Positions 36,401-46,039 are shown, counted from the first letter of the stretch. The stretch is DNA of 64,000 nucleotides from MTP4 sp052056915 (GCF_052056915.1 NZ_CP195119.1:1798001-1862000); one strand, 5' to 3'. Made by a program: numbers and translations. Notes: generated from the letters alone by a model not told the origin.

Positions 36401-37144
36401 TTAAGCCTCTTCCGATCCTTTTTTCCCTTTATTCTCAATCATACGGTCCATTTCTTCGTTCCCGAATTTTATATAAAGATAATCAGGGACGATTGGTTTT
36501 TCAAGTTTCTCCCGCAGTTCGTCGGAAATTTCCTGATTCTCCACAATAGACCGGCCCGCTTCGCGCAGGAGTTTTTTGTACTTTGAGACGAGGGGTTTTA
36601 CGAGGAGATTTTTGACTTTCAAGACTTCCCCCTCCCCTCTATAGATTTCACCAATTACTTCAGTGTGGAGAGTCCTCGCAAACCGCCTGAAAAAGAGGCT
36701 CACAACCTGGAAATTGCTAAGTCCGGGAAGCCCGGAGTTTGAAAGCACGACGATTTTGGGATACTTTTCAAAGCGTTTACCGTGCCTGTACCCCCCCTCC
36801 CCATCCTCCTCGAAGTGGGGCAAAAGAATAGGAAGCAGCCGATCGATAAAAGATTTCATAAGTGCCGGGATATTATCAAAGTAGACCGGAAATGCGAACA
36901 CCACAACGTCAGATGCCATAAAGCCCGGGATCAGGAACTCCATGTCATCATGGAGCGTGCATTTTCCGGAAGTTTTGAGCCAGCAGTCAAAGTCCCCCTT
37001 GCAGTACAGGATATTTTTTTCGGCAAGGATGACGTTTTCGGTCTCTGCCCCTGCCTCTTCTGCCCCTTTCAAAAACTCCTCCACCATAAGAAGGGTATTG
37101 CCTTCCCTGCCCTTATGGCTCCCGCTGAATGCTGTAATTTTCAT
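36401..37144 (-). CDS. NADPH-dependent FMN reductase/iron-sulfur-flavoprotein-type protein
   Basis: 247 residues. A flavodoxin-like fold: FMN phosphate loop SGSHKGREGNT (8-18), then DCWLKTSGKC (two cysteines, C53 and C61), VVVFAFPVYFDNIPALMKSFIDRL, and the second flavin loop SNSGLPG. It lacks the compact Cys motif (CX2CX2CX4-7C) of iron-sulfur flavoproteins, so an Fe-S cluster is not certain. It is likely an electron carrier or reductase. SD GGGGAGTGATC precedes ATG. The C-terminal 60 residues are Lys/Glu-rich. Confidence 0.75.
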   Translation of the reverse strand: MKITAFSGSHKGREGNTLLMVEEFLKGAEEAGAETENVILAEKNILYCKGDFDCWLKTSGKCTLHDDMEFLIPGFMASDVVVFAFPVYFDNIPALMKSFIDRLLPILLPHFEEDGEGGYRHGKRFEKYPKIVVLSNSGLPGLSNFQVVSLFFRRFARTLHTEVIGEIYRGEGEVLKVKNLLVKPLVSKYKKLLREAGRSIVENQEISDELREKLEKPIVPDYLYIKFGNEEMDRMIENKGKKGSEEA

Positions 37145-37263
37145 GTGATCACTCCCCTTTTTCTCCCCCAGGCAAACAAAACTATGTGAACTGAAGAGTT
37201 GCCTGTAAAATCCTTTATTATATTCAATGCCCCAAATTCTTTCACCAATCTCAGTGAAAGTTT

Positions 37264-37342
37264 AACCACAGAAAGCACTGAAAACACGGAATAAAGAAGA
37301 TTTGGGCACAATCCTTCCGGGCTTTCCGTGTCTTCCGTGGTT
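37264..37342. repeat. Inverted-repeat element
   Basis: AACCACAGAAAGCACTGAAA (left arm start) and CGTGTCTTCCGTGGTT (right arm end) form an imperfect stem of about 25 bp around the region 37290-37322. It lies between two flavoprotein genes. It may be a dispersed palindromic repeat or a transcript end. Confidence 0.5.
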
Positions 37343-37417
37343 ATAAATTAAATGTAAATATTTACTTTCGGGACTATAGTAAATACTTAGCCAATGATTA
37401 AGCAATATTTATTCCCG

Positions 37418-38020
37418 TTACTCATCTTTTTTTACGGCATCCCCATTTCCACTGAAGTTCTTTCCTATCGACCAGGCTTTGCCCAGGTGGCCGCCTATTC
37501 CCCAGTAGTTGTTGTCGTACATCGAAAAAACCATGGGTTCGATCTTTTCAATATCAGGGATTCCGTTGCAGAGGTAACATGCCTCGGCGTAGCTTTCAAC
37601 GACCTCTCCGATGAAAACCTCGTTTGTCCCCCCGAAGTCCAGGGTATCCACAAGTTTGCACTCCAGGTTTACGGGACATTCCAGAATCATAGGAGCGTTT
37701 TCCAGCTTCCCGTAGAAGGTTTCGAAAAGCCCGGACTTATCCGCTTTTTTCCCGGAAACAATCCCGCAGTAATCCGTAACTTCCACCATGTGCCTGGAAG
37801 GGATGTTCACACTAAAACAACGGTTTTCCTTAATTCCCTCGTTTGTATAGTGCATCTTTCCCAGGGTGACCGCAATCATGGGGGGGATTGCCTGTACGAC
37901 CCCACAAAAAGCGATGGTCAGGTAATTAGGCTTTCCCTTTACATTTGCGCCCACCAGGGTTGTTGGCATCGGGTACAGGAAATTCCTGGCTCCGAGATTC
38001 TGTTTCTCCATGCGGTTCAT
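37418..38020 (-). CDS. Flavin reductase-like FMN-binding protein
   Basis: 200 residues from ATG at 38020, where GGGAGG stands just upstream; two upstream in-frame starts (38038, 38035) lack this. The split-barrel fold is recognised from LYPMPTTLVGANVKGKPNYLTIAFCGVV and FSVNIPSRHMVEVTDYCG. It matches the flavoredoxin/flavin reductase family, which binds FMN and transfers electrons. It shares strand and neighbourhood with the flavodoxin-like gene downstream. Its upstream region is occupied by a 23-nt tandem repeat. Confidence 0.83.
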   Translation of the reverse strand: MNRMEKQNLGARNFLYPMPTTLVGANVKGKPNYLTIAFCGVVQAIPPMIAVTLGKMHYTNEGIKENRCFSVNIPSRHMVEVTDYCGIVSGKKADKSGLFETFYGKLENAPMILECPVNLECKLVDTLDFGGTNEVFIGEVVESYAEACYLCNGIPDIEKIEPMVFSMYDNNYWGIGGHLGKAWSIGKNFSGNGDAVKKDE

Positions 38021-38057
38021 CAGTCCTCCCTCCATCATTATCCAAACTGAAATATTT

Positions 38058-38262
38058 AGATTGAAATCAAAGTATGAATTGGATTGAAATCAAAGTATGA
38101 ATTAGATTGAAATCAAAGTATGAATTGGATTGAAATCAAAGTATGAATTAGATTGAAATCAAAGTATGAATTGGATTGAAATCAAAGTATGAATTGGATT
38201 GAAATCAGAGTCTGAATTAGATTGAAATCAAAGCCTGAATTAGACTGAAATCGAAGTCTGAA
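38058..38262. repeat. 23-nt tandem repeat, about nine copies
   Basis: The unit is GGATTGAAATCAAAGTATGAATT with A/G alternation at one position (GGATTG, AGATTG). Copies drift towards the right end (GTCTGAATT). It lies directly upstream of the flavin reductase start, and the rest of the 38039-38535 gap shows nothing else. Confidence 0.88.
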
Positions 38263-38535
38263 AGTACTTGATTTCTCGAAGGCTAAGCGAAATTAATTCC
38301 TATATATTCAATATGCCCACCGGGATCTAATTAGTATTCCGGTTTTGTGTAATATATAATGTAAGATATAATAAAGAAGGATATAAATTTCCAGCAATAA
38401 TTTTTGAAATACAAAAATGTAACATGGAAAAGGATAAACCAGTAAAGGAGAACAAAAAACTCAGAGCAGCTCTTCGACTTTCAAGAATCCTCAACAGAGA
38501 TAGCTCGATCATACCGGGAAAAAATATCCGGCTGC

Positions 38536-39750
38536 TCACTCGTACCTCAAAGCGTCCACAGGGTTCATTTTCGCAGCCTTGTTTGCCGGATACGCCCCAG
38601 CGGCAACCCCTACTATAAGGGCCACCCCTAACCCGATCTCCAGTATATAATGCGGATAAAGGAAGGGCAGGTCCAGGAAGTTCGTAACCGCATAAGCGCC
38701 TGCCATTCCTACTCCCAGCCCCATAATACCACCTAAAAGGCTCAGGATCATGGCTTCCACGATAAAAAGCAGGAGGACATCGGTGCTTGAATAACCCAGG
38801 GCCTTCATAATCCCAATTTCCCGGGTGCGCTCCGTGACAGTAACAAGCATGATATTCATGATCCCGATGGAGCCCACGAGCAGGGAGATAAGGGCAACTG
38901 CGACAAGGAAAGCTGCCAGGGAATCAGAGAGCTGGTTGACCTGTTCAAGGACATCGGCCTGGTTGAAGATCGTGTAAGGCTTTGCATCCTCGTCGTCCAG
39001 GTCCCTTGAAGAAACCCCGAAGTTCCTTGCCAGGCGCTCGTCCACTTCATCCGAAACTTCTTCCACGTTTTCAAGGCTTCCGGACATGATAAAAAAAGCT
39101 CCGAAATCCTCTTCCTCGAGCATCTCGTTGATTGTGGAGACAGGGACAAAGATGCTCACGTCCCGGTCAATCCCCCCTTCGGCGAATGAGGTCTCCGGGC
39201 TTTCGATGATGCCCTTTACCTTGAACGTCTGCGTCATAGTCTCCCCTCCTTCAAGGCGGAAGGTAACGTCAATAGAACTCCTGGAAGAGATGTTCCGGTC
39301 GAACTTCTCGTACGCCACGTCGGAGCCGATAACCGCTGAAAACTTGTCCTGGTCAGTTATGAAACTGCCTTCTTCCATGATGATGTTGGCCGTATCCTCG
39401 TAGTCTTCGGAGACCCCTACAATATTAATATTCTTGGTCTGTGAGAGATAGGTGACCTCTCCAAGTTGCTGTTTTATTGGCGAGACCCCCATCACCCCAG
39501 GAGTTTTATCAATAATTTCCAGTTCGTCCGTATAGAAGAGGTTAGGTTCCTGGCTGAAAACGATTATAAAATTGGAACCCAGAGCATTGATTTCTTCTTT
39601 GAAAAAGAGGTTGAAACTCGCTCCCAGGGAGACGTTTGCAACTACTGCCGCAATCCCTATGATAATGCCCAGGGTCGTCAGACCCGAGCGAAGCTTTGCA
39701 CTCCCCACACTCCCGAGGGAAATTTTGATAGCTTGCCTGAAATTAAGCAC
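38536..39750 (-). CDS. MacB/FtsX-type permease, orphan copy
   Basis: 404 residues from GTG at 39750, chosen because AAGGTGGG lies at the right distance on the minus strand and because both paralogues (42222 and 47438) are 404 residues from their SD-supported starts. One N-terminal membrane helix, a large periplasm-facing MacB domain (about 45-260), then three helices in the C-terminal FtsX domain (about 275-400), with the VTERTREIGIMKALGYSSTDV motif. It should act with a MacB-like ATPase, but none is adjacent. About 50-60 percent identical to the other two copies by eye. Confidence 0.85.
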   Translation of the reverse strand: MLNFRQAIKISLGSVGSAKLRSGLTTLGIIIGIAAVVANVSLGASFNLFFKEEINALGSNFIIVFSQEPNLFYTDELEIIDKTPGVMGVSPIKQQLGEVTYLSQTKNINIVGVSEDYEDTANIIMEEGSFITDQDKFSAVIGSDVAYEKFDRNISSRSSIDVTFRLEGGETMTQTFKVKGIIESPETSFAEGGIDRDVSIFVPVSTINEMLEEEDFGAFFIMSGSLENVEEVSDEVDERLARNFGVSSRDLDDEDAKPYTIFNQADVLEQVNQLSDSLAAFLVAVALISLLVGSIGIMNIMLVTVTERTREIGIMKALGYSSTDVLLLFIVEAMILSLLGGIMGLGVGMAGAYAVTNFLDLPFLYPHYILEIGLGVALIVGVAAGAYPANKAAKMNPVDALRYE

Positions 39751-39798
39751 CGTATCCCACCTTAATTCCTGGAAAAGGACTTTAAATGACCTTTTCAA

Positions 39799-40412
39799 GC
39801 CTTAAAATTCCGGAAACGAGCCTGAAAAACAGGTATGAACTTACGGAAAAACAATTCACCGATAAACTACCCCCATCCGGACAGCCGTGTGTCCCCAATA
39901 CCCCATTGATATGCGCATTATTAAATTGTATTCAGTATTAGATTATATGCCACAACTATATAAGCAGGTTGTACAAACAGATAGAGGCTGAACTGATCAA
40001 ACAAAAGGCAGTTTTACAAGGGGCAGTTTTACAAGGGAACCGCAAACCCATATTATAAACCCCATTGAAATATCCAATGGCAAAAAGCAGGAAAGGAAAG
40101 AAAAGGAAAGGAAAGGAAAGGAAAGAACCAGAAAACCCGATCACTCCCCAAACGTTGTAAATTGCCACATTTCTTATATATGTTTGAGATATATCATATG
40201 AAGAATGTAGTTATAGATGTTCTGCATATTTGGATGTTCTGCGCATTTGGATGTTCTGCGCATTAAAACAAAATAAATATACTATGTATTGAGACAAAAG
40301 AAAGAAAAAATCGTACTCAATGCAGGCTTTGCAAAAAAGCCATTATCAACCCTTATCAAATCCATATTTTGCTTATTAAGAAGATTAACCTCAAATATCC
40401 GGAGGGGGAAGA
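39799..40412. other. Divergent region upstream of the histidine kinase
   Basis: Holds GGAAAG tandem units (40093-40126), a 16-nt repeat with two copies (AGGGGCAGTTTTACA near 40018) and three copies of TGGATGTTCTGCGCATT-like sequence (40214-40264). No gene. GGAGGGGG at 40401-40408 is the SD of the next gene. Confidence 0.5.
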
Positions 40413-42158
40413 ATTCAGACAAAAAATAAAAACACAGATACCGATTTTTCTCTAACCGTACCATGCAGCCCCCAGACAACCGCATTATATAGCAACCCTG
40501 AAGAAGTGGTAGAGTTACTTGCTCTTTATTTTAAAGAGGGGATCGAGAAGGGAGAACGCTGTGTATGGATAAGCCCCGAACCAGGGGAAGCTGAAAACGT
40601 AAAAATGGCGCTGGAAAATACGGGAGTGGATTTTGAGCGCTGCCTACGATCAGACCAGCTGGAAATAATACAGGCCAGGGAGTTTAAGGAAAATACAGCT
40701 TGGCCTGCCCCCGCAACAGTAGAAATGCTGGAAAAGATATCTGAAAAAACCCTTTCAGAAGGGTTTTCAGGGCTCCGGATAAACCTGGACCTTAAAAAAG
40801 CAGAAGGAGCCCTATCATCCGTTTTTGAGAACTGCAGGGAAGCCCTCGAAAAAGGAAACCGGGAAGAAAATATCACGCTTCTTTTAACCTGCCCCCTTGA
40901 AGGACTTTCAGCTTCGGAACTTCTTAAGCTGATGGGAAAGCAGGAGGACCTGATAATAAAGCAGGAAGGAAAATGGGAGCATATCGAAAGTGAGAAAACC
41001 GTAAAAGAAGACGTTAGCGAACGCAAAAAAATGGAAAAACTCCAGCAGGAGAAAATGTGTTTCCTTCAAAACCTTGTAGACTCCATTCCGGTACCTGTTT
41101 ATTATAAAGACAGAAATGGGGAATACATCGGCTGCAACCGGGCCTTTGAAGAGTTTATGGGAAAAAGCAAAGAAGAAATCGCTGGAAAGACGGTGTGCGA
41201 TTTCGCCCCTGTTGAAGTTTCCGAAAAACAGCACCTCAGGGACCTGGAATTAATCCGGACTCGAGGAAAGGAAGTGTTCGAATCAACCGTTGGGTATGCT
41301 GACGACACCCTCCATCAAGTGGTTTTCAATAAGGTTGTGTTTGGCGGCCCCTCGGAGGAAGACTCCGTGCTGCTGGGCATCATATGGGATGTCACCGAAA
41401 GAAAAGAACTGGAGAAAAGCCTCCTCAAGGCGAAAACAGCAGCTGAAGCTGCCAACAGGGCAAAAAGCGGGTTCATCGCAAACATGAGCCATGAACTGCG
41501 GACCCCCCTTAATTCCGTAATAGGGTTTTCGGATCTCCTGCTTGAAGGGGCTTTCGGGACGCTCAATGGGAAGCAGGCCAGATACGTACACAATATCCTG
41601 AACAGCGGAAAACACCTGCTGGAAATCATCAACAACCTGCTGGATATCTCAATACTCGAAACCGGGGAGAGTTCCCTTGACTACGAAGAGCTGGACCTTG
41701 CACCCTTCATCGAAGAAGTGAGAAACTCCATCCGCCCCCTGGCTTCAAGCAAAAATGTTGCCATTGAGACTGACTTTGACCCTACCCTCGGGAACATCCG
41801 GGCTGACCGGGCAAAATTAAAACAGGTCCTCTACAACCTCCTGAGTAACGCCATAAAATTTACACCCAGAGGGGGAAAAGTCAGCGTAGACACACGTAAA
41901 AAGGACGGAGTTGCAGAGATCAGGGTCACTGACAACGGCATAGGCATCCCCTTAGAAAGCCACAGGAAAATATTCCAGCCTTTTGTACAGGGAGATTCTT
42001 CCGCCGCAAAAGAATACAAAGGGGTTGGTCTCGGGCTTTATATTGTTAAAAATTTTGTAGAACTTCATGGAGGCGAAGTAGGGGTGAACTCAGAGCCCGG
42101 AAAAGGAAGCACTTTCACCTTTACGCTTCCCCTGGAGCGGAGAGTGGCGAGCAGCTGA
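40413..42158 (+). CDS. MEDS-PAS sensor histidine kinase, apparent ATT start
   Basis: The frame is open from 40389. SD GGAGGGGG (40401-40408) points to ATT at 40413; no ATG, GTG or TTG occurs in frame until GTG at 40506, which has no SD and would cut into the MEDS domain. MEDS domain about residues 25-190 (YSNPEEVVELLALYFKEGIEKGERCVWISPEP, shown as one stretch of joined segments), PAS about 210-330, HisKA with phospho-acceptor FIANMSHELRTPLN, and HATPase (NLLSNAIKFTP; VTDNGIGIP; GVGLGLYIV). It has no membrane helices, so the sensor is cytoplasmic. No response regulator is adjacent. It sits between permease genes on the other strand. Confidence 0.82.
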   Translation: MQTKNKNTDTDFSLTVPCSPQTTALYSNPEEVVELLALYFKEGIEKGERCVWISPEPGEAENVKMALENTGVDFERCLRSDQLEIIQAREFKENTAWPAPATVEMLEKISEKTLSEGFSGLRINLDLKKAEGALSSVFENCREALEKGNREENITLLLTCPLEGLSASELLKLMGKQEDLIIKQEGKWEHIESEKTVKEDVSERKKMEKLQQEKMCFLQNLVDSIPVPVYYKDRNGEYIGCNRAFEEFMGKSKEEIAGKTVCDFAPVEVSEKQHLRDLELIRTRGKEVFESTVGYADDTLHQVVFNKVVFGGPSEEDSVLLGIIWDVTERKELEKSLLKAKTAAEAANRAKSGFIANMSHELRTPLNSVIGFSDLLLEGAFGTLNGKQARYVHNILNSGKHLLEIINNLLDISILETGESSLDYEELDLAPFIEEVRNSIRPLASSKNVAIETDFDPTLGNIRADRAKLKQVLYNLLSNAIKFTPRGGKVSVDTRKKDGVAEIRVTDNGIGIPLESHRKIFQPFVQGDSSAAKEYKGVGLGLYIVKNFVELHGGEVGVNSEPGKGSTFTFTLPLERRVASS

Positions 42159-42221
42159 AGCCATATCCGAGGGAATCCACATTCAAAAAACGGTTAGGGC
42201 AACAGCCCAGACCGGAAATAT

Positions 42222-43436
42222 TCATTCATAACGTAGAGCTTCCACAGGGTTCATTTTTGCCGCTTTCCTGGCGGGATAAACTCCCGCCACCACTCCGACC
42301 ATAACCGAGACAAAGAACCCGATCTGGATCAAAGTGAAAGGGAAAACCGTGGGAAGCTTGAGGGCAGTTTCCAGGGCAAAAGCCCCGAGTCCCCCGACCA
42401 GGGTTCCAAGGATGCCCCCGAAAAGGCTGACCAGAACGGATTCCAGGAGAAAGAGGGAAAGGATTCCGGAATTGGTATAGCCAAGGGACTTCAGGATCCC
42501 GATTTCCCGGGTGCGTTCCGTTACCGTAACCAGCATGATGTTCATAATTCCGATGGAGCCAACGATAAGGGAGATCAGCGCCACTGCAAGCAGGAAAGAG
42601 CCCAGGGCGTCCCCTATCTGGCCGGTCTGCTCTAGAATTTCGGCCTGGTCAACAATCCCATAAGGTTTTGAATCCTCATCTTCAAGGTCCCGTTTGGGGA
42701 TCCCGAAGTTCCGGGCCAGCCGGTCGTCCACATCATCAGAGATATCCCCGACATTTTCCAGGCTGTTTGCCATGGCAAAGAAAGCCCCGTAGTCCTTTTC
42801 CCCGAGCATTTCGTTCATGGTCGAGACCGGGATAAAAATCATTGTGTCCGTATCCCCGTTCCCACCGATTACGGTTTCCTTCGATTCCTGAAGAATCCCC
42901 TTCACCTTGAACGTTTTAATTACAACGCTCCCGTCTTCAAGCCTGAAAGCAATGTCTACGGTGCTCCTGTGGGATATTTTCCTCTCAAACTCCTCATTTG
43001 CCATATCATAGCCAAGAACCACGGCATAGCTGTCCTTGTCGGAGAGGAAGCTTCCTTCGTCCAGCTCCAGGCTCTGGATTTCCTGGAAATCTTCGCTGAC
43101 CCCTGCAATGTTTACATTTTTGGTTTCGGAAAGATAACTGAGTTCCCCACTCATCCATTTGCGGGGAGAAACCCCGGTGATCCCGGGCGTGTTTTTGATA
43201 AGTTCATATTCGTTATCAAAAAAGAGGTTGGGCTGCTTGCTGTATGCGATTACGAAATTCGAGCCTACGGAGGCGACTTCGTCTTCGAAAAACTGGTTGA
43301 AACTGGCCCCGAGGGATGCGTTAGTTATCACCGCCGCAACCCCGATCACGATTCCCAGAGTGGTAAGGGCAGAGCGCAACTTGGCACTGCCTATACTGCT
43401 CGCAGCAATCCTCAGGGCCTGTTTAAACTGTACCAT
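42222..43436 (-). CDS. MacB/FtsX-type permease of envelope operon B
   Basis: 404 residues with an N-terminal helix (20-40), a MacB-like periplasmic domain (about 45-260), and three C-terminal helices in an FtsX domain. The motif VTERTREIGILKSLGYTNSGI is conserved with the other two copies. It is the last gene of a three-gene operon: ATPase (45039-45962), surface protein (43522-44778) and permease, all minus. It should couple ATP hydrolysis to movement of an external protein or lipid, or to force transfer to the envelope, as in MacB-type complexes. SD AGGAGGTCTTAATT precedes ATG. Confidence 0.87.
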   Translation of the reverse strand: MVQFKQALRIAASSIGSAKLRSALTTLGIVIGVAAVITNASLGASFNQFFEDEVASVGSNFVIAYSKQPNLFFDNEYELIKNTPGITGVSPRKWMSGELSYLSETKNVNIAGVSEDFQEIQSLELDEGSFLSDKDSYAVVLGYDMANEEFERKISHRSTVDIAFRLEDGSVVIKTFKVKGILQESKETVIGGNGDTDTMIFIPVSTMNEMLGEKDYGAFFAMANSLENVGDISDDVDDRLARNFGIPKRDLEDEDSKPYGIVDQAEILEQTGQIGDALGSFLLAVALISLIVGSIGIMNIMLVTVTERTREIGILKSLGYTNSGILSLFLLESVLVSLFGGILGTLVGGLGAFALETALKLPTVFPFTLIQIGFFVSVMVGVVAGVYPARKAAKMNPVEALRYE

Positions 43437-43521
43437 AATTAAGACCTCCTGGCAAAGCTGTCTTCCAGGCAGAGATTAACATTCATGACCTGTTTTTTTA
43501 CCGGGTACGTTCCTGCCCTGC

Positions 43522-44778
43522 TCATTCCTTGCTCTGCTTTTTCTTCCTGTAGACCAGTACGCCCGCTGCAACCAGGGCTACAAGCACCACGGCTCCTATT
43601 ATGGATTGCGAGCTACTGCCCGTATTTTCCGTGGCAAACCTGAGCTGAAGGTTGCTTACATCGTTTTCATGCAGGTTGACCCCGTTGCTGTAACTTGCTA
43701 TGAGAGTCAGGTTTACAGGCTCCGACCCATCAGGAGCCAGACCTTCCAGACCTCCCGAATCTTCCACCACGGCATCGAACTCGATTGTAAAGAGCTCATC
43801 CGGGTCCATGGGTCCTATGAAATATTCGGCAGGGTAGAACTCAACTCCCTCAGCCGTGGGCTTTATACTTACGGAACTGAACTCGTTGGGATGGGTGTTT
43901 GCCACATCAAACTCAAGGGTTGCCTCCCCGTTCACCAGCTTGAGGGGCTTGGAAGGGATCACTCTCACATTTGAAGAATCAACTTCCAGGGGAATATTCT
44001 TCCGGCTGTTGTAGTCAAAAGAATTGCCCTCGATTACGAGTACTAGGTTGTGAGTTCCGTCCCTGACATCTTCACCGACCTCTACATTGAAGGTCAGGTC
44101 GATGCTATCCCCGGGACCGAGCAGGCCCATCTCCTCATAAGGACCATTGGAAACGGTTACTTCGTCATTCAAAGTCACCAGGACTGCTGACTGGATCCGG
44201 GCATTGGTATCGAAATCTTCTTCGCCGATGGTAACAGTGGGCGTTGTTGCCCTGTTAATGAGAGTAACAGTTACGGTACCCCGGTCCCCCGGCATAAAAA
44301 CCTCGGGGTCAAAGACGATTGTCTCGAGTTCCACAGTGCCTTTGCTGTCAAAGGTTTCGGTACCTACCCTGATATCAAAAGTCTCTTCACTCCACGGGCT
44401 ATCCTTATCGATTCTCGTCCGGATGTCTATAGAGCGGGTACCCTTCTGGGCATTCTTATCCACAAAAAGGTGAAACTCCTTTGTAGCAACTTTTTCAGGA
44501 GCAAGGCCCCCGATATTTTGAACCGCGTTTAGAGGGGAATCCAGAGAGAAGGGATATTCCGGGACCACCTGTATGGAAGCGTCGTCCGCCCGGTCCCTCC
44601 CTACATTTTCCACCTGCACGGTCAGGTCCACGTACTGCCCTATCTGGGCAGGATAGGGACTGATTTCAATAATCGTAACCTTTAAATTTGCACTCCCGAC
44701 ACTGGCAGAAGCCGGAACCGCAAAAACCGAGGCTATTAAAAGCAAAGACAACACAAGAGGAATGGTTCGGTTTTTCAT
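43522..44778 (-). CDS. Surface CARDB/S-layer-like protein of envelope operon B
   Basis: 418 residues from M at 44778; earlier starts would prefix non-signal sequence. Signal peptide (1-27, ending ASA). Residues 30-125 and 150-270 are beta-sandwich repeats like CARDB/COG1361 domains (SANLKVTIIEISPYPAQIG; VFMPGDRGTVTVTLIN). The C-terminus has a membrane helix (about 395-412) with a KKKQ tail, so the protein is anchored and faces outwards. It is co-transcribed with a MacB-like ATPase and permease and is likely their external partner. Almost the same as the second copy at 48733 in its central part. Confidence 0.82.
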   Translation of the reverse strand: MKNRTIPLVLSLLLIASVFAVPASASVGSANLKVTIIEISPYPAQIGQYVDLTVQVENVGRDRADDASIQVVPEYPFSLDSPLNAVQNIGGLAPEKVATKEFHLFVDKNAQKGTRSIDIRTRIDKDSPWSEETFDIRVGTETFDSKGTVELETIVFDPEVFMPGDRGTVTVTLINRATTPTVTIGEEDFDTNARIQSAVLVTLNDEVTVSNGPYEEMGLLGPGDSIDLTFNVEVGEDVRDGTHNLVLVIEGNSFDYNSRKNIPLEVDSSNVRVIPSKPLKLVNGEATLEFDVANTHPNEFSSVSIKPTAEGVEFYPAEYFIGPMDPDELFTIEFDAVVEDSGGLEGLAPDGSEPVNLTLIASYSNGVNLHENDVSNLQLRFATENTGSSSQSIIGAVVLVALVAAGVLVYRKKKQSKE

Positions 44779-44817
44779 TTTTGTCACTTTCTCCACCCTG
44801 ATTGGCCAAAATGGCAA

Positions 44818-45038
44818 CTAATTAATCTGATTCTGAATTAATCTGATTCTGAATTAATCTGATTCTGAATTAATCTGATTCTGAATTAATCTGATTCTGA
44901 ATTAATCTGATTCTGAATTAATCTGATTCTGAATTAATCTGATTCTGAATTAATCTGATTCTGAATTAATCTGATTCTGAATTAATCTGATTCTGAATTA
45001 ATCTGATTCTGAATTAATCTGATTCTGAATTAATCTGA
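44818..45038. repeat. 16-nt tandem repeat inside the operon
   Basis: About 13 near-identical copies of TTAATCTGATTCTGAA fill the gap between the ATPase stop (45039) and the surface protein gene. On the minus strand the unit resembles the last codons of the ATPase gene (AATTCAGAGTCAGGATAATTC against AATTCAGAATCAGATTAATTC, shown as similar rather than equal), so it probably arose from the gene's 3' end. Confidence 0.92.
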
Positions 45039-45962
45039 TTACGAATTATCCTGACTCTGAATTATTCCGTCTTTTACGAGCACTACCCGGTCCGCATATT
45101 TTGCGATATCCGGATCGTGGGTAATCATAACAATAGTACGACCTTCTTCGTTAAGTTTTGAAAACATGTTAAGGATTTCACAGCCGGTTTTAGAATCCAG
45201 GTTCCCGGTGGGTTCATCCGCAAGGAGGATGGCCGGGTCGTTGATAAGAGAGCGGGCAATTGCAACCCTCTGGGACTGACCTCCGGAAAGCTCACCTGGT
45301 TTATGGTGCATGCGGTCCTCGAGTCCCACCATTTTCAGGAGATCTTTTGCCTTTTTGTGGGTATCAACCCCTTCCCTTGCATTTGCGTAGGTAGGCAGTT
45401 CAACATTTTCAAGGGCATTAAGCCGCGGGATAAGGTTAAAAGTCTGGAAAATAAAACCGACCTCCAGCCCCCTGAGCCTTGCGATCTCCTTGTCCGAGAG
45501 TTTATTGATGTCTTTGCCTTTTATGATGATTCTTCCCTCTGTAGGTCTGTCAAGGAAACCGATCAGGTTCATGAGAGTGCTCTTCCCTGAACCTGAGGGT
45601 CCCATGATTGCAAGGAACTCCCCCTCCCGGACTGTCAGGTTGATATCGTGAAGGATAAGGACTTCCATATCTCCAAGGGTATAGCTCTTTTTGACATTGA
45701 TAACCTCGATGATGGGATCACCTTTCGGGGCTGAACCAGGAGCACGCTTTTCGGAACGTTTCACCTCACATACGAAGGGCTCTTTATCCGTTGATTCCTT
45801 ATCAGGCGTTGATTCCTTATCAGGCATCAAACTCCGGTCTTCAGAGGAAAGAGAATCCTCTTCAGACCCTGAAGCCCCTTTTCTGGACTCAGAAACGGAT
45901 TTCACGACCCCGGGTTCTTCATCGGATTTTTTATCTTCCATATACACTCCACTGTTTTTCAT
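45039..45962 (-). CDS. MacB-like ABC ATPase of envelope operon B
   Basis: 307 residues. The first 80 residues are a hydrophilic Ser/Glu/Lys-rich extension with repeats of PDKEST-like sequence (SLMPDKESTPDKESTDKEP), not found in operon A's ATPase. The ABC domain has Walker A GPSGSGKST, signature LSGGQSQR and Walker B LLADEPTGNLD, with the LolD/MacB hallmark MGPSGSGKSTLMNLIGFLDRPT. It should pair with the permease at 42222. A true start may lie after the extension, but the extension has no internal SD and its composition matches the coding strand. The extension may interact with partner proteins. Confidence 0.88.
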   Translation of the reverse strand: MKNSGVYMEDKKSDEEPGVVKSVSESRKGASGSEEDSLSSEDRSLMPDKESTPDKESTDKEPFVCEVKRSEKRAPGSAPKGDPIIEVINVKKSYTLGDMEVLILHDINLTVREGEFLAIMGPSGSGKSTLMNLIGFLDRPTEGRIIIKGKDINKLSDKEIARLRGLEVGFIFQTFNLIPRLNALENVELPTYANAREGVDTHKKAKDLLKMVGLEDRMHHKPGELSGGQSQRVAIARSLINDPAILLADEPTGNLDSKTGCEILNMFSKLNEEGRTIVMITHDPDIAKYADRVVLVKDGIIQSQDNS

Positions 45963-46039
45963 ATCTTGAAATCAATTGTACCGTCGGGCAAATTCACCCT
46001 ATTAATATTATCATTGTTCTGACTTTTATGCTTTGAGCC

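Noticed and set aside
38058..38262. Possible CRISPR array
   Set aside because: The units abut directly with no unique spacers, so it is a simple tandem repeat.
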